A stretch of DNA of 64,000 bases from Neisseria mucosa (lineage in GTDB: Bacteria; Pseudomonadota; Gammaproteobacteria; Burkholderiales; Neisseriaceae): the NCBI RefSeq assembly GCF_003044445.1, contig NZ_POWX01000005.1, forward strand, positions 62,001-126,000. Reading direction: 5' to 3'. Positions 33,491 through 41,859 of the stretch are shown one piece after another. How positions within the stretch are numbered: the first letter of the stretch is position 1; each line of letters starts with the position of its first letter. The position numbers and the translations under genes are program-made. The notes under the pieces were generated by a model. That model did not search any database, was not told the origin of the DNA, and saw only the letters and a program-made list of their open reading frames with translations.

Positions 33491-34491
33491 TGGCGGTCAT
33501 GAATATCGAACAGGTCAGCGCGGATATGCCGCTTTCGCCGCTGTACATCATTCACGGCGAAGAAGACCTGTTGCGCATCGAAGCCCTCGACACCCTGCGC
33601 GCCGCCGCCAAAAAACAAGGCTATCTCAACCGAGAAGTCTTTACGGCGGACAACGGCGCCGACTGGAACGAACTGCTGCAAAGTGCAGGCAGCGCGGGGC
33701 TTTTCGCCGATTTGAAACTTTTGGAAATCCACATTCCGAACGGCAAGCCCGGCAAAAACGGCGGCGACGCGCTGCAAACCTTCGCCGAACGCCTGCCCGA
33801 AGACACCGTTTCCCTGATTCTGCTGCCCAAGCTCGAAAAAGCCCAAACGCAGGCAAAATGGTTCACCGCGCTCGCCGCCAAAGGCACGGTACTCGAAGCC
33901 AAAGCCATTAGCGCGCAAGCCCTGCCGCAGTGGATAAAGGGTCGTCTGAAAAAGGTCGGACTCGACATCGAACCCGACGCGCTCGCCCTGTTTGCTGAAC
34001 GCGTCGAAGGCAACCTGCTCGCCGCCCGCCAAGAAATCGACAAACTTGCCCTGCTGCACCCGCAAAACCATACCGTCAACATCGCCGATGCCGAAGCCGC
34101 CGTCGCCAACGTCGCCCGTTTCGACGTGTTCCAGCTTTCCGGCGCATGGATGAAAGGCGATGCCCTGCGCGTCGCCCGCCTTCTGGACGGACTCGAAGAA
34201 GAAGGCGAAGAACCCGTCTTGCTGCTATGGGCGGTTGCCGAAGACATCCGCACCCTCATCCGCCTGACCGCCGCGCTCAAACAAGGGCAGAGCGTGCAAT
34301 CCGTTCGCAACAGCCTGCGCCTGTGGGGCGACAAACAAACCCTCGCGCCGATTGCCGTCAAACGCATTCCCGCCGTCCGCCTGATCGAAGCCCTCAAAAC
34401 CTGCGCCAAAATCGACCGCATCATCAAAGGTGCAGAAGACGGCGACGCGTGGACGGAGTTCAAGCAGTTGGTAACGGGGCTGGCGGTGTGA
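33490..34491 (+). CDS. holA: DNA polymerase III delta subunit
   Basis: A 333-residue clamp-loader subunit. The N-terminal domain (SPLYIIHGEEDLLRIEALDTL) opens the beta clamp, followed by the AAA-like and collar domains; the C-terminal region contains WAVAEDIRTLIRL and WGDKQ typical of HolA. The ATG at 33490 overlaps the lptE stop (TGATG), so translation is coupled. An in-frame DUS encodes GRLKK at about 33943. Confidence 0.95.
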   Translation: MAVMNIEQVSADMPLSPLYIIHGEEDLLRIEALDTLRAAAKKQGYLNREVFTADNGADWNELLQSAGSAGLFADLKLLEIHIPNGKPGKNGGDALQTFAERLPEDTVSLILLPKLEKAQTQAKWFTALAAKGTVLEAKAISAQALPQWIKGRLKKVGLDIEPDALALFAERVEGNLLAARQEIDKLALLHPQNHTVNIADAEAAVANVARFDVFQLSGAWMKGDALRVARLLDGLEEEGEEPVLLLWAVAEDIRTLIRLTAALKQGQSVQSVRNSLRLWGDKQTLAPIAVKRIPAVRLIEALKTCAKIDRIIKGAEDGDAWTEFKQLVTGLAV

Positions 34492-34687
34492 AGGTGTGTA
34501 TAGCCGGGTCGCTTGCGGCGAGACACATCCCGTTATTAGAGCCTGCCCGGGTATGATGAAGACTGGGGAGGGGTTGAAAACCCGACAAAAAAGAACATAT
34601 TGAATGAGGCAGAAATCTTCCCGTTTCCGATAAATAGGCCATCCGCACATACACCGTCGTTTTCAGACGACCTTTCAAAGGAAAACC

Positions 34688-35338
34688 ATGTTTCAAAACT
34701 TTGACCTGGGCACTGTCCTGCTCGCGATTCCACCCGTCCTCCTCGCCCTGACCATACGCGAAGTCGCGCGTGGTTATACCGCCCGCCGTTGGGGCGACAG
34801 TACCGCCCAACAATACGGGCGGCTGACACTCAACCCCCTGCCGCATATCGATCCGGTTGGTACGATCGTCGTACCCATAATCAGCCTGCTGCTGACCCCG
34901 TTCGTTTTCGGCTGGGCGCGCCCGATGCCCATCGACCCGCGCAATTTCCGCGATCCGCGTCGCGCTTGGCGTTGGGTTTCCATTTCCGGTCCGATTGCCA
35001 ATCTGATTTTGGCGTTTTTCTGGGGCTTTGTCGCCGCCTTTGCCGTTTACGCGCCCGAATCCTATCAGGAGCCGTTGGTCCGAATGGCGCAATACGGCGT
35101 TATCGTGAACGCGATTTGGGTCGCTTTCAGCCTGATTCCCATCCTGCCTTGGGACGGCGGCATCTTTATCGATACTTTCCTGTCTGCCAAACAGTCCATG
35201 CAGTTTCGCAAAATCGAACCTTACGGAATGTGGATTGTCCTAATATTGATGTTCACAGGGCTGCTGGCAAAAATCATCCTGCCTATCGTTGCGCTGATAC
35301 AGACGGCTGTGTACCTCTTTATGACCTTGTTAAACTGA
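34688..35338 (+). CDS. site-2-protease (M50)-like membrane protein lacking HExxH
   Basis: A 216-residue protein with about six membrane segments and the layout of small bacterial site-2 proteases. The first zinc motif, normally HExxH in a context like LHEFAHGY, reads TIREVARGYTARRWGD, so both histidines are arginine. The second motif survives as PILPWDGG. Without the histidines it should not bind zinc or cut peptides, so it is probably a pseudoprotease. AAAGGAAAACC overlaps a DUS and serves as ribosome site. The preceding 196 bp holds one DUS and no gene. Function is unknown. Confidence 0.8.
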   Translation: MFQNFDLGTVLLAIPPVLLALTIREVARGYTARRWGDSTAQQYGRLTLNPLPHIDPVGTIVVPIISLLLTPFVFGWARPMPIDPRNFRDPRRAWRWVSISGPIANLILAFFWGFVAAFAVYAPESYQEPLVRMAQYGVIVNAIWVAFSLIPILPWDGGIFIDTFLSAKQSMQFRKIEPYGMWIVLILMFTGLLAKIILPIVALIQTAVYLFMTLLN

Positions 35339-35438
35339 ACCGTCTGCAAGACGGCGAAGAGGTCGTCTGAAACCTTAAACACACCCGCAGGGCGCATGAT
35401 TGCGCCCTTTGTTTTACCTGTTTCCATAGTAAATCCCA

Positions 35439-35467
35439 TTGGAAACCCTGCTTAAAAATTGTACAAT
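35439..35467 (+). promoter_or_regulatory. sigma-70 promoter of dusB
   Basis: TTGGAA at 35439-35444 and TACAAT at 35462-35467 are separated by 17 bp. Transcription would start near 35474, leaving a 23-nt leader before ATG at 35497. Confidence 0.55.
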
Positions 35468-35496
35468 GGCAGCCCTTTCCATACGGCGGTTTGACC

Positions 35497-36495
35497 ATGC
35501 GCATCGGCGGCTACATTATCGACAATCCCATTGCACTCGCCCCGATGGCGGGCATTACCGACAAGCCGTTCCGCCGACTTTGCCGGGATTTTGGCGCAGG
35601 TTGGGCAGTGTGCGAAATGCTGACCAGCGACCCGACGCTGAGAAATACCAAAAAGACCCTGCGCCGCAGCGATTTTGCCGGTGAAGGCGGCATCGTTGCC
35701 GTCCAAATTGCCGGCAGCGATCCGCAGCAGATGGCGGATGCTGCGCGTTACAACGTCAGCCTTGGGGCGCAGGTTATCGACATCAACATGGGCTGTCCCG
35801 CCAAAAAAGTCTGCAACGTTCAAGCCGGTAGCGCGCTGATGCAGAACGAGCCGCTGGTTGCCGCCATTCTCGAAGCCGTCGTCCGTGCGGTGGATGTTCC
35901 TGTGACCCTCAAAACCCGTTTGGGCTGGCATGACGACCACAAAAACCTACCCGCCATCGCCCGCATTGCCGAAGATTGCGGCATTGCCGCCCTTGCCGTC
36001 CACGGACGCACACGCACGCAAATGTACAAGGGCGAAGCAACTTACGACCTGATTGCCGAAACCAAAGGTCGTCTGAAAATCCCCGTCTGGGTCAACGGCG
36101 ACATCACTTCGCCGCAAAAAGCCGCCGCCGTCCTCAAACAAACCGCCGCCGACGGCATCATGATAGGGCGCGGCGCACAAGGCAGACCGTGGCTCTTCCG
36201 CGATTTGAAATATTACGCCGAACACGGCGTTTTGCCGCCTGCCTTGAGCTTGGCAGAATGCAACGCCACGATTTTGAACCACATTCGCGCCATGCACGAT
36301 TTTTACGGTGCCGCCGCCGGAGCGAGGATTGCGCGCAAACACATAGGCTGGTATCTGGATTCCATGCCCGAAGGCGAAGCGGCACGTCGGGAAATCAACC
36401 GTCTGGACGACGCGGCGGCGCAATATGACGCGGTGGCCGACTATCTGGACAGGCTGCCCGAACTGACCGATGCTTGGGCGTGCGGTTACCGCTGA
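35497..36495 (+). CDS. dusB: tRNA-dihydrouridine synthase B
   Basis: A 332-residue FMN enzyme. The flavin-binding start (APMAGITDKPFRRLCR) and the catalytic cysteine at residue 100 in INMGCPAKKV are present, as is GRGAQGRPWLF for FMN phosphate binding. It reduces uridine to dihydrouridine in tRNA. The ATG at 35497 is the family start; the TTG six bases earlier is not needed. In many proteobacteria dusB precedes fis, and here fis follows with a LysE gene inserted between. Confidence 0.94.
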   Translation: MRIGGYIIDNPIALAPMAGITDKPFRRLCRDFGAGWAVCEMLTSDPTLRNTKKTLRRSDFAGEGGIVAVQIAGSDPQQMADAARYNVSLGAQVIDINMGCPAKKVCNVQAGSALMQNEPLVAAILEAVVRAVDVPVTLKTRLGWHDDHKNLPAIARIAEDCGIAALAVHGRTRTQMYKGEATYDLIAETKGRLKIPVWVNGDITSPQKAAAVLKQTAADGIMIGRGAQGRPWLFRDLKYYAEHGVLPPALSLAECNATILNHIRAMHDFYGAAAGARIARKHIGWYLDSMPEGEAARREINRLDDAAAQYDAVADYLDRLPELTDAWACGYR

Positions 36496-36548
36496 GGCCG
36501 TCTGAAAACGCTGTTTCTGTGGGGAAATGCGTCAGAAAGGAAACGCAA

Positions 36549-37175
36549 ATGGACTTTTGGCATGGTTTTTGGATTATCACCGGCGTGCATTTTCTAGCGT
36601 GCATGTCGCCCGGCCCCGATTTCGTGTTGGTTTCGCAGCAGTCGTTGGGCCGCGGCAGGGCGGCAGGGCTGCTGACCGCGCTGGGTATCGCGCTCGGTTT
36701 CGGCGTGCACATCGTTTATTCGGTATTCGGACTGGTTACACTGGTCGCGCAGTCCGCGCCGTTGCTGACGGCGGTTAAAATCATCGGCGGCCTGTATCTG
36801 GTCTATACCGGCTATAAGGGCATCCGCGCCAAAGCCGGCGGCGATGTGTTGGAAATCAGAGCGGAGAAAGCCGCGCGCGAACCGGTTGGCAAAACCGTGT
36901 GGCGCGGCGTGTTGTGCAACGTGCTGAACCCGAAGGCGGTGGTGTATATGCTGTCGCTGTTTACCGTGGTGTTGTTGCCTGCGACCCCGATGTGGCAGAT
37001 GGCGGTTTACGGCGCGTGGATGACGCTGATGATTTTTATCTGGTTCGCACTGGTGGCGCTGATGCTGTCCGTTCCCGCCGTGAGCAGGCGGTTCTCGCGT
37101 TTCGGCCACTGGATAGACAGGGTTTGCGGCGGCGCGCTGGCGTTGTTGGGCGTGAAAGTGATGAGCGGAAGCTGA
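36549..37175 (+). CDS. LysE/RhtB-family exporter
   Basis: A 208-residue membrane protein with about six helices. The N-terminus (MDFWHGFWIITGVHFLACMSPGPDF) has the SPGPD signature of the family, which exports amino acids such as homoserine, threonine or lysine; the substrate cannot be read. It sits between dusB and fis. Uptake sequences of the AGGCCGTCTGAA form flank it exactly, at 36495-36506 and 37175-37186, whereas the window otherwise uses AGGTCGTCTGAA. This suggests a cassette imported by transformation. ATG 36549 follows AAAGGAAACGCA. Confidence 0.9.
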   Translation: MDFWHGFWIITGVHFLACMSPGPDFVLVSQQSLGRGRAAGLLTALGIALGFGVHIVYSVFGLVTLVAQSAPLLTAVKIIGGLYLVYTGYKGIRAKAGGDVLEIRAEKAAREPVGKTVWRGVLCNVLNPKAVVYMLSLFTVVLLPATPMWQMAVYGAWMTLMIFIWFALVALMLSVPAVSRRFSRFGHWIDRVCGGALALLGVKVMSGS

Positions 37176-37224
37176 GGCCGTCTGAAAACGGATATGGCAA
37201 TCGATTTTGGAAAGGGAAGATAAA

Positions 37225-37467
37225 ATGGAACAAAAAATAGACATCGCGCAATGTATCGAACAAAACCTGAAGCAATACTTTAAGGATTTGAACGGGGAAA
37301 CGCCGTGTGCGGTTTACGATATGGTGTTGCACCAAGTCGAAAAACCGATGCTGATTTGCGTGATGGAACAATGCGGCGGCAATCAGTCTAAAGCGGCGGT
37401 GATTTTGGGGCTGAACCGCAATACGCTGCGTAAAAAACTCTTGCAACACGGTCTGCTGGAGGGCTGA
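37225..37467 (+). CDS. fis: Fis-family DNA-binding protein
   Basis: An 80-residue protein. The C-terminal helix-turn-helix GGNQSKAAVILGLNRNTLRKKL is the Fis recognition region in slightly variant form. Fis bends DNA at rRNA promoters, origins and recombination sites. The ATG at 37225 follows GGGAAGATAA. Its stop is only 12 bases before the next gene. The dusB-fis linkage of other proteobacteria is retained apart from the exporter insertion. Confidence 0.9.
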   Translation: MEQKIDIAQCIEQNLKQYFKDLNGETPCAVYDMVLHQVEKPMLICVMEQCGGNQSKAAVILGLNRNTLRKKLLQHGLLEG

Positions 37468-37478
37468 GGTCGTCTGAA

Positions 37479-38342
37479 ATGTTCTATCAAGTCCTTGCCT
37501 TGATTATTTGGGGCAGTTCGTTTATCGCCGCCAAATATTCCTACGAGATGCTTGATGCCGCACTGATGGTCGAGGCGCGGCTGTTGATTGCTGCGTTGAT
37601 GGTGCTGCCTTCCTGTTACCGTCATTTCGGCAAGATTCCGCGCCGCGAGTGGAAGCCGTTGTTGTGGATTGCCTTTATCAACTACGTCGTCGTTTTGCTG
37701 CTTCAGTTTATCGGTTTGAAATACACCTCTGCCGCCAGCGCGATTACCATGGTCGGGCTTGAACCATTGCTGGTGGTGTTTGTCGGTCATTTCTTTTTCA
37801 ACGACAAAGCGAGAATTTACCACTGGATTTGCGGTGCGGCGGCGTTTGTCGGTATCGGGATGATGGTATTGGGCGGCGCGGAAGAGGGCGGCGCGGTTGA
37901 TTGGTTCGGCTGTTTGCTGATTTTGCTTGCCGGAATCGGTTTTGCCGGTGTGATGCGCCCGAGCCGAGAGATGATTGCCCGCATCGGCGCGCCTGCATTT
38001 ACTTCTGCTTCCATGGCGGCGGCGGCGGTGTTGTGTCTGCCGTTTTCGCTGGTGTTGGCTGAAAGTTATGAAGTCCGCTGGTCGTGGGGCGGCGTGTTGT
38101 CGGTTTTGTATTTGGGGATTGGGTGCAGTTGGCTTGCCTATCTTTTATGGAATAAGGGCATGAACAAAGTCCCTGCCAATGTCTCCGGTCTCTTGATTTC
38201 GCTCGAACCCGTCATCGGCGTCATCATGGCGGTACTGATTTTGGGCGAACATTTATCCGCCGTGTCCGCTTCGGGCGTGTTCATCGTCATCGCTTCGACG
38301 TTTGTGGTGGGATGGCTGTCGAACAGAGGAAAGAATGCGTAA
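37479..38342 (+). CDS. EamA/DMT-family transporter
   Basis: A 287-residue protein with two EamA repeats and about ten helices (WGSSFIAAKYSYE in repeat 1, LLISLEPVIGVIMAVLILGEHLS in repeat 2), the usual layout of drug/metabolite exporters. The substrate is unknown. A DUS (AGGTCGTCTGAA at 37467-37478) abuts the ATG, and its AGG nine bases upstream is the only Shine-Dalgarno visible. The gene is followed by an inverted DUS pair (38344-38382) without a clear T run. Confidence 0.88.
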   Translation: MFYQVLALIIWGSSFIAAKYSYEMLDAALMVEARLLIAALMVLPSCYRHFGKIPRREWKPLLWIAFINYVVVLLLQFIGLKYTSAASAITMVGLEPLLVVFVGHFFFNDKARIYHWICGAAAFVGIGMMVLGGAEEGGAVDWFGCLLILLAGIGFAGVMRPSREMIARIGAPAFTSASMAAAAVLCLPFSLVLAESYEVRWSWGGVLSVLYLGIGCSWLAYLLWNKGMNKVPANVSGLLISLEPVIGVIMAVLILGEHLSAVSASGVFIVIASTFVVGWLSNRGKNA

Positions 38343-38421
38343 GGGGTCGTCTGAAAACGTGTGAATCGGGTTTCAGACGACCTGAGAAGGTATACGCAAG
38401 TATCTTGTTTTAATGTGGTTT

Positions 38422-38528
38422 TGTAGTGGATTAACTTTAAACCAGTACGGCGTTGCCTCGCCTTGCCGTACTATTTGTACTGTCTGCGGCTTCGTCGCCT
38501 TGTCCTGATTTAAATTTAATCCACTATA
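38422..38528. mobile_element. Correia element (CREE), 107-bp form
   Basis: The standard deleted core with ends TGTAGTGGATTAACTTT (one change in the left terminal repeat) and TTAATCCACTATA. It lies directly upstream of the secreted-protein gene, whose ribosome site begins about 10 bp after the element. It may supply the promoter. The upstream open frame that would extend the gene into the element is an artefact. Confidence 0.93.
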
Positions 38529-38548
38529 ACAATATCAGGAAATTTTCG

Positions 38549-39367
38549 ATGAAATATATGATTGCCCTGCTGCTTGCCGCTAGCCCCGTTTTGGCATCGG
38601 CTGCGCCCAATAACGACAAAGCTGCCGTCCAAGCAGCTATTGCCCAGTATTACAACCGTCCGCTTGCGGCGCACAACTGTCAGCTTACCGAGCCGCCGAA
38701 AGACAGTGAGACAGCATCTGACAATATTATGTATTGTATGAAACCCGTTGCTGACCATAGCGTAACGCGCAACGGTAAAGCCACGCGCTATGTTTTGTAC
38801 ACGGGTTTTGCCTATGATATGAAGTACAAATTAAAACAGGGCGCGCATGCTTCTTCGGGCTTGGCAGAATTGTTTGTTTTGGAAAAAACAGACGGCAAGT
38901 GGACAATCAAACAGCACGGAAAAGATGAAATCGGCGCATGGGGGGACGTGCCGGAGAATAAGGCTTGGCAGTTTGTCCAGATGGGTGAGCAAAACTGGGG
39001 CTACGCTGTCGAATCAGGCTATACGGGGCAAGGCGAAACGACAACTGGAAGAAACTTTCTGTTTACCGATAATAGCAACCGTATCCGTCGCAGCTTCATT
39101 GTGAATGGTAAAGATAACGGCGCATATTATGGCAATTGTGATGTATACAAAGGGCGGGAAAAACGCGATTGTGAAGACCGATATACCAGCATCGATGCAA
39201 AAATTGCCTTGGATAAAAGCCGTCCTTCAGCCTCAGGCGTTTGGGCATTAAGCGCAACGGTAAAGGGGGTGGATGGTAAAAAACGTTATAAAAATCAGAA
39301 ATATGTGATTCCTTATGACGGCAAGACACACGTTGCCCCCAAAAACTATCCCTTAGGCGGACAATAG
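38549..39367 (+). CDS. secreted protein of unknown function
   Basis: A 272-residue protein with signal peptide MKYMIALLLAASPVLASA cut before APNN. The mature part has four cysteines (HNCQL, MYCMK, GNCDV, RDCED), suggesting two periplasmic disulfides, and a mixed alpha/beta composition with Lys/Asp/Tyr-rich strands. CAGGAAAT precedes the ATG. It is 12 bp upstream of a ClC channel gene and may form an operon with it. The region is more AT-rich than nearby core genes. No family recognised. Confidence 0.75.
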   Translation: MKYMIALLLAASPVLASAAPNNDKAAVQAAIAQYYNRPLAAHNCQLTEPPKDSETASDNIMYCMKPVADHSVTRNGKATRYVLYTGFAYDMKYKLKQGAHASSGLAELFVLEKTDGKWTIKQHGKDEIGAWGDVPENKAWQFVQMGEQNWGYAVESGYTGQGETTTGRNFLFTDNSNRIRRSFIVNGKDNGAYYGNCDVYKGREKRDCEDRYTSIDAKIALDKSRPSASGVWALSATVKGVDGKKRYKNQKYVIPYDGKTHVAPKNYPLGGQ

Positions 39368-39379
39368 TTCCCTTAAAAA

Positions 39380-40645
39380 ATGCTTTTATCAAACCATTAC
39401 TACCTCAAGTCAAATCCCGTGAAAGAAACGCATAAACTTTGGGCCACCCTCATCATTACCGGCATTATCGGCGGCATGGTCGGCATTGTATTAACCGAAA
39501 TCATGCATACGATTCAACATCTTGCCTATGGTTATGGTTCAGACGGCCTATACGTTTCTTTCAGGGAGGGCGTATCGCAGGCAAGTCCTGCGCGGCGTAT
39601 CGGCGTGATGGCTTTTTGTGGTGCGGTGGTCGGCTTGGGGTGGTGGTTGCTCAAACGCCACGGCAGGCCGCAACCGAGTATCAAAGCCGTGGTTAAAAAT
39701 CCGCTCGCCGGTTTTCCGTTTTTTGAAACCGTCAGCCATGCACTGTTGCAAATCATTACCGTCGGGCTTGGTTCGCCGCTCGGTCGTGAAGTTGCGCCGC
39801 GCGAAATGACCGCCGCTTTCGCTTCAGTCGGCGTCAACCGTTTCGGATTTAGCGAAGACGACGCAAGGCTGGTCATTGCTTGCGCCTCGGGTGCAGGTTT
39901 GGCGGCCGTGTATAACGTACCGCTCGCGTCCACACTTTTCATCCTCGAAGCCATGCTGGGCTTGTGGACGCAGCAAGCCGTCGCCGCCGCATTGCTGACT
40001 TCAGTCATCGCCACCGCCGTCGCACGCATCGGCTTGGGCGACGTGCAGCAATATCATCCGACCAACCTTTCCATCAACACCTCATTACTTTGGTTTTCCG
40101 CCATCATCGGCCCGATACTGGGCGCAACCGCCGTCTTTTTCCAGCGTACCGCCCAAAAGTTCCCCTTCATTAAGCGCGACAATGTCAAAATCATTCCCTT
40201 GGCCGTCTGTATGTTTGCACTCATCGGCGTAATTTCCATCTGGTTTCCCGAAATTTTGGGCAATGGCAAAGCAGGCAATCAACTGACCTTTGGCGGATTG
40301 ACCGACTGGCAACACAGCCTTGAGCTGACCGCCGTCAAATGGCTGGTCGTCTTAATGGCGCTTGCCGTCGGCGCATACGGCGGTCTGATTACCCCGTCCA
40401 TGATGCTCGGCAGTACCATCGCCTTTGCCGCTGCCACCGCGTGGAACACCTTCTTCCCCGCCATGTCGTCTGAAAGTGCCGCCGTCATCGGTGCGGCGGC
40501 TTTTCTCGGCGTTTCCCTCAAAATGCCCCTGACCGCCATAGTCTTCATCCTCGAACTCACCTACGCCCCCGCCGCCCTGCTGATGCCTTTGTGTATCACG
40601 ATGGCGGGCGCAGTGGCAACGGCAAGGAAAATGGGGTTTGAATAG
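39380..40645 (+). CDS. ClC-family chloride channel/antiporter
   Basis: A 421-residue ClC protein with about 10-12 helices. The selectivity-filter regions appear as GLGSPLGREVAPRE (a variant of GREGP) and the C-terminal half has YGGLITPSMMLG. The usual GSGIP motif is altered to VGLGSPLG. It carries Cl- or a related anion across the inner membrane. The ATG at 39380 has a weak ribosome site; GTG at 39419 is an alternative. An AGGCCGTCTGAA-type uptake sequence is embedded (reverse) at 39538-39549. Confidence 0.88.
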   Translation: MLLSNHYYLKSNPVKETHKLWATLIITGIIGGMVGIVLTEIMHTIQHLAYGYGSDGLYVSFREGVSQASPARRIGVMAFCGAVVGLGWWLLKRHGRPQPSIKAVVKNPLAGFPFFETVSHALLQIITVGLGSPLGREVAPREMTAAFASVGVNRFGFSEDDARLVIACASGAGLAAVYNVPLASTLFILEAMLGLWTQQAVAAALLTSVIATAVARIGLGDVQQYHPTNLSINTSLLWFSAIIGPILGATAVFFQRTAQKFPFIKRDNVKIIPLAVCMFALIGVISIWFPEILGNGKAGNQLTFGGLTDWQHSLELTAVKWLVVLMALAVGAYGGLITPSMMLGSTIAFAAATAWNTFFPAMSSESAAVIGAAAFLGVSLKMPLTAIVFILELTYAPAALLMPLCITMAGAVATARKMGFE

Positions 40646-40770
40646 AAGAGATAGGGAAAAGTAGTTGTTTGAAAAGGATAAATGGCGGTAGATGGCGGAG
40701 TGCCATATCGAGAGCAAGGTGTATCGGCTGTAAATGATGGAGGGGTCGGAATTGAGAATGTCGCAGCAGA

Positions 40771-40809
40771 AAAAAGGTCGTCTGAAACTCTATTTTCAGA
40801 CGACCTTTG
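40771..40809. terminator. inverted-DUS terminator
   Basis: AAAAAAGGTCGTCTGAAA and TTTCAGACGACCTTT form a short-loop hairpin between the convergent ClC and GNA1162-like genes. The rest of the 173-bp gap has no gene. Confidence 0.88.
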
Positions 40810-40818
40810 CTTTGGGGA

Positions 40819-41490
40819 TTATTTACCCGGCTGGGTTTCATAGTGGGGCGAATAAGGGCCGTACATGATGCCGTTCGTCGCGGACGCCGAAAGCAGACGC
40901 GTGCCTGCAACTTGGGCAATATCGAATCCTTTGTCACCGACGGAGCTTGCAATCTGTTGGACGATTGCGCTCAACATTGCGCCGAGCAGGCCTTGTCCGG
41001 CAGTATTGTTGTTCTCGGTGCTGGAAGCCGTTGCAGAACCGTGCCACAACTCTTTTCCGGTTTTCGCGTCAACCAGTTTGGCTTCCGCCGTAACCCGGGT
41101 ATCGCTTTGGATGAGTTGGTAGCTGGTGCCATATTGGTTGATTTTTATATAGAGTACGGCATCCGCGCCGAAAATCCGATTGAGTTTTTCAAGGCTGACT
41201 TGATGGATGTCGTGCGCATTGTCCAGACCGTTTTGCTTGAAGGTTTCGGCCACTGCGGCAACCGGGAACACGTAATAGCCTGATTCTGCCAACGGTTGCG
41301 TGGAAGAGGCGAGCATCCCCGCACTTGCCTTGACTTCCGGCGATTCGTTTAAGGGGGGCAATACCAAAATGGAGCGGGGTTTGCTTTCCCTGAATGCGGA
41401 ATAGTCGAAAGGCTGCGGCGCGGTAGCGGAACAGGCTGACAGTATGATAGCGGTTGCAGAGGCAAAAAGGGCGGTTTTCAGGCTGCTCAT
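40819..41490 (-). CDS. GNA1162-type lipoprotein (DUF799)
   Basis: A 223-residue lipoprotein. Signal peptide MSSLKTALFASATAIILSAC gives lipidated Cys20. The body matches the meningococcal antigen GNA1162 family: SILVLPPLNESPEVKASAG near the start and GADAVLYIKINQYG in the middle. It probably sits in the outer membrane and may form a transport-related assembly, as the family fold resembles TolB/CsgG-accessory domains. It is the third gene of a CsgG-DUF4810-DUF799 operon and overlaps the previous one by four bases. Confidence 0.92.
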   Translation of the reverse strand: MSSLKTALFASATAIILSACSATAPQPFDYSAFRESKPRSILVLPPLNESPEVKASAGMLASSTQPLAESGYYVFPVAAVAETFKQNGLDNAHDIHQVSLEKLNRIFGADAVLYIKINQYGTSYQLIQSDTRVTAEAKLVDAKTGKELWHGSATASSTENNNTAGQGLLGAMLSAIVQQIASSVGDKGFDIAQVAGTRLLSASATNGIMYGPYSPHYETQPGK

Positions 41491-41846
41491 TTTCGGGCTC
41501 CTTTATTTTTCAACAGGAAGTCCATGAAGGCGGAAGATTCGGGGAACAGGCGTTTTTCGGTTTCGAAGTGTTCCGCTGCCGACTGATCCTGCCCCGCTTC
41601 GCTCAACAGCATTCCCAAATGGGCGTGTGTGCCGGGTGCTTCTTTTTTATTTTCGCTCCGGGTTTTCTGGAAATATTTTTCCATTGCGTCGATTTGTTCG
41701 CCTAGGGGTTTGCCGTCGCTTTTGAGGCGTTCGTAAACATCGGCATTGTTGTTTCCCCAATAATAAAGGGTCTGCTGAGGGTTGCCGCATGCGGCAAGCA
41801 GCAGGCAGAATGCGCCCAGGCAGCCTGTTTTGATGAGTTTGTCCAT
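41487..41846 (-). CDS. DUF4810 lipoprotein
   Basis: A 119-residue lipoprotein. Signal MDKLIKTGCLGAFCLLLAAC gives Cys20. The remainder (TLYYWGNNNADVYERL...GTHAHLGMLLSEAGQDQSAAEHFETEKRLFPES) reads as a TPR-like helical repeat. The ATG at 41846 overlaps the upstream DUS region. The downstream gene's ATG overlaps its stop. It is the middle member of the CsgG/DUF4810/DUF799 set, likely a periplasmic-face adaptor; function inferred from operon only. Confidence 0.9.
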   Translation of the reverse strand: MDKLIKTGCLGAFCLLLAACGNPQQTLYYWGNNNADVYERLKSDGKPLGEQIDAMEKYFQKTRSENKKEAPGTHAHLGMLLSEAGQDQSAAEHFETEKRLFPESSAFMDFLLKNKGARK

Positions 41847-41859
41847 TTCAGACGACCTT

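Noticed and set aside
38453..38548. N-terminal extension of the secreted protein into the Correia element
   Set aside because: The extension is element sequence. A signal peptide and ribosome site mark the true start at 38549.
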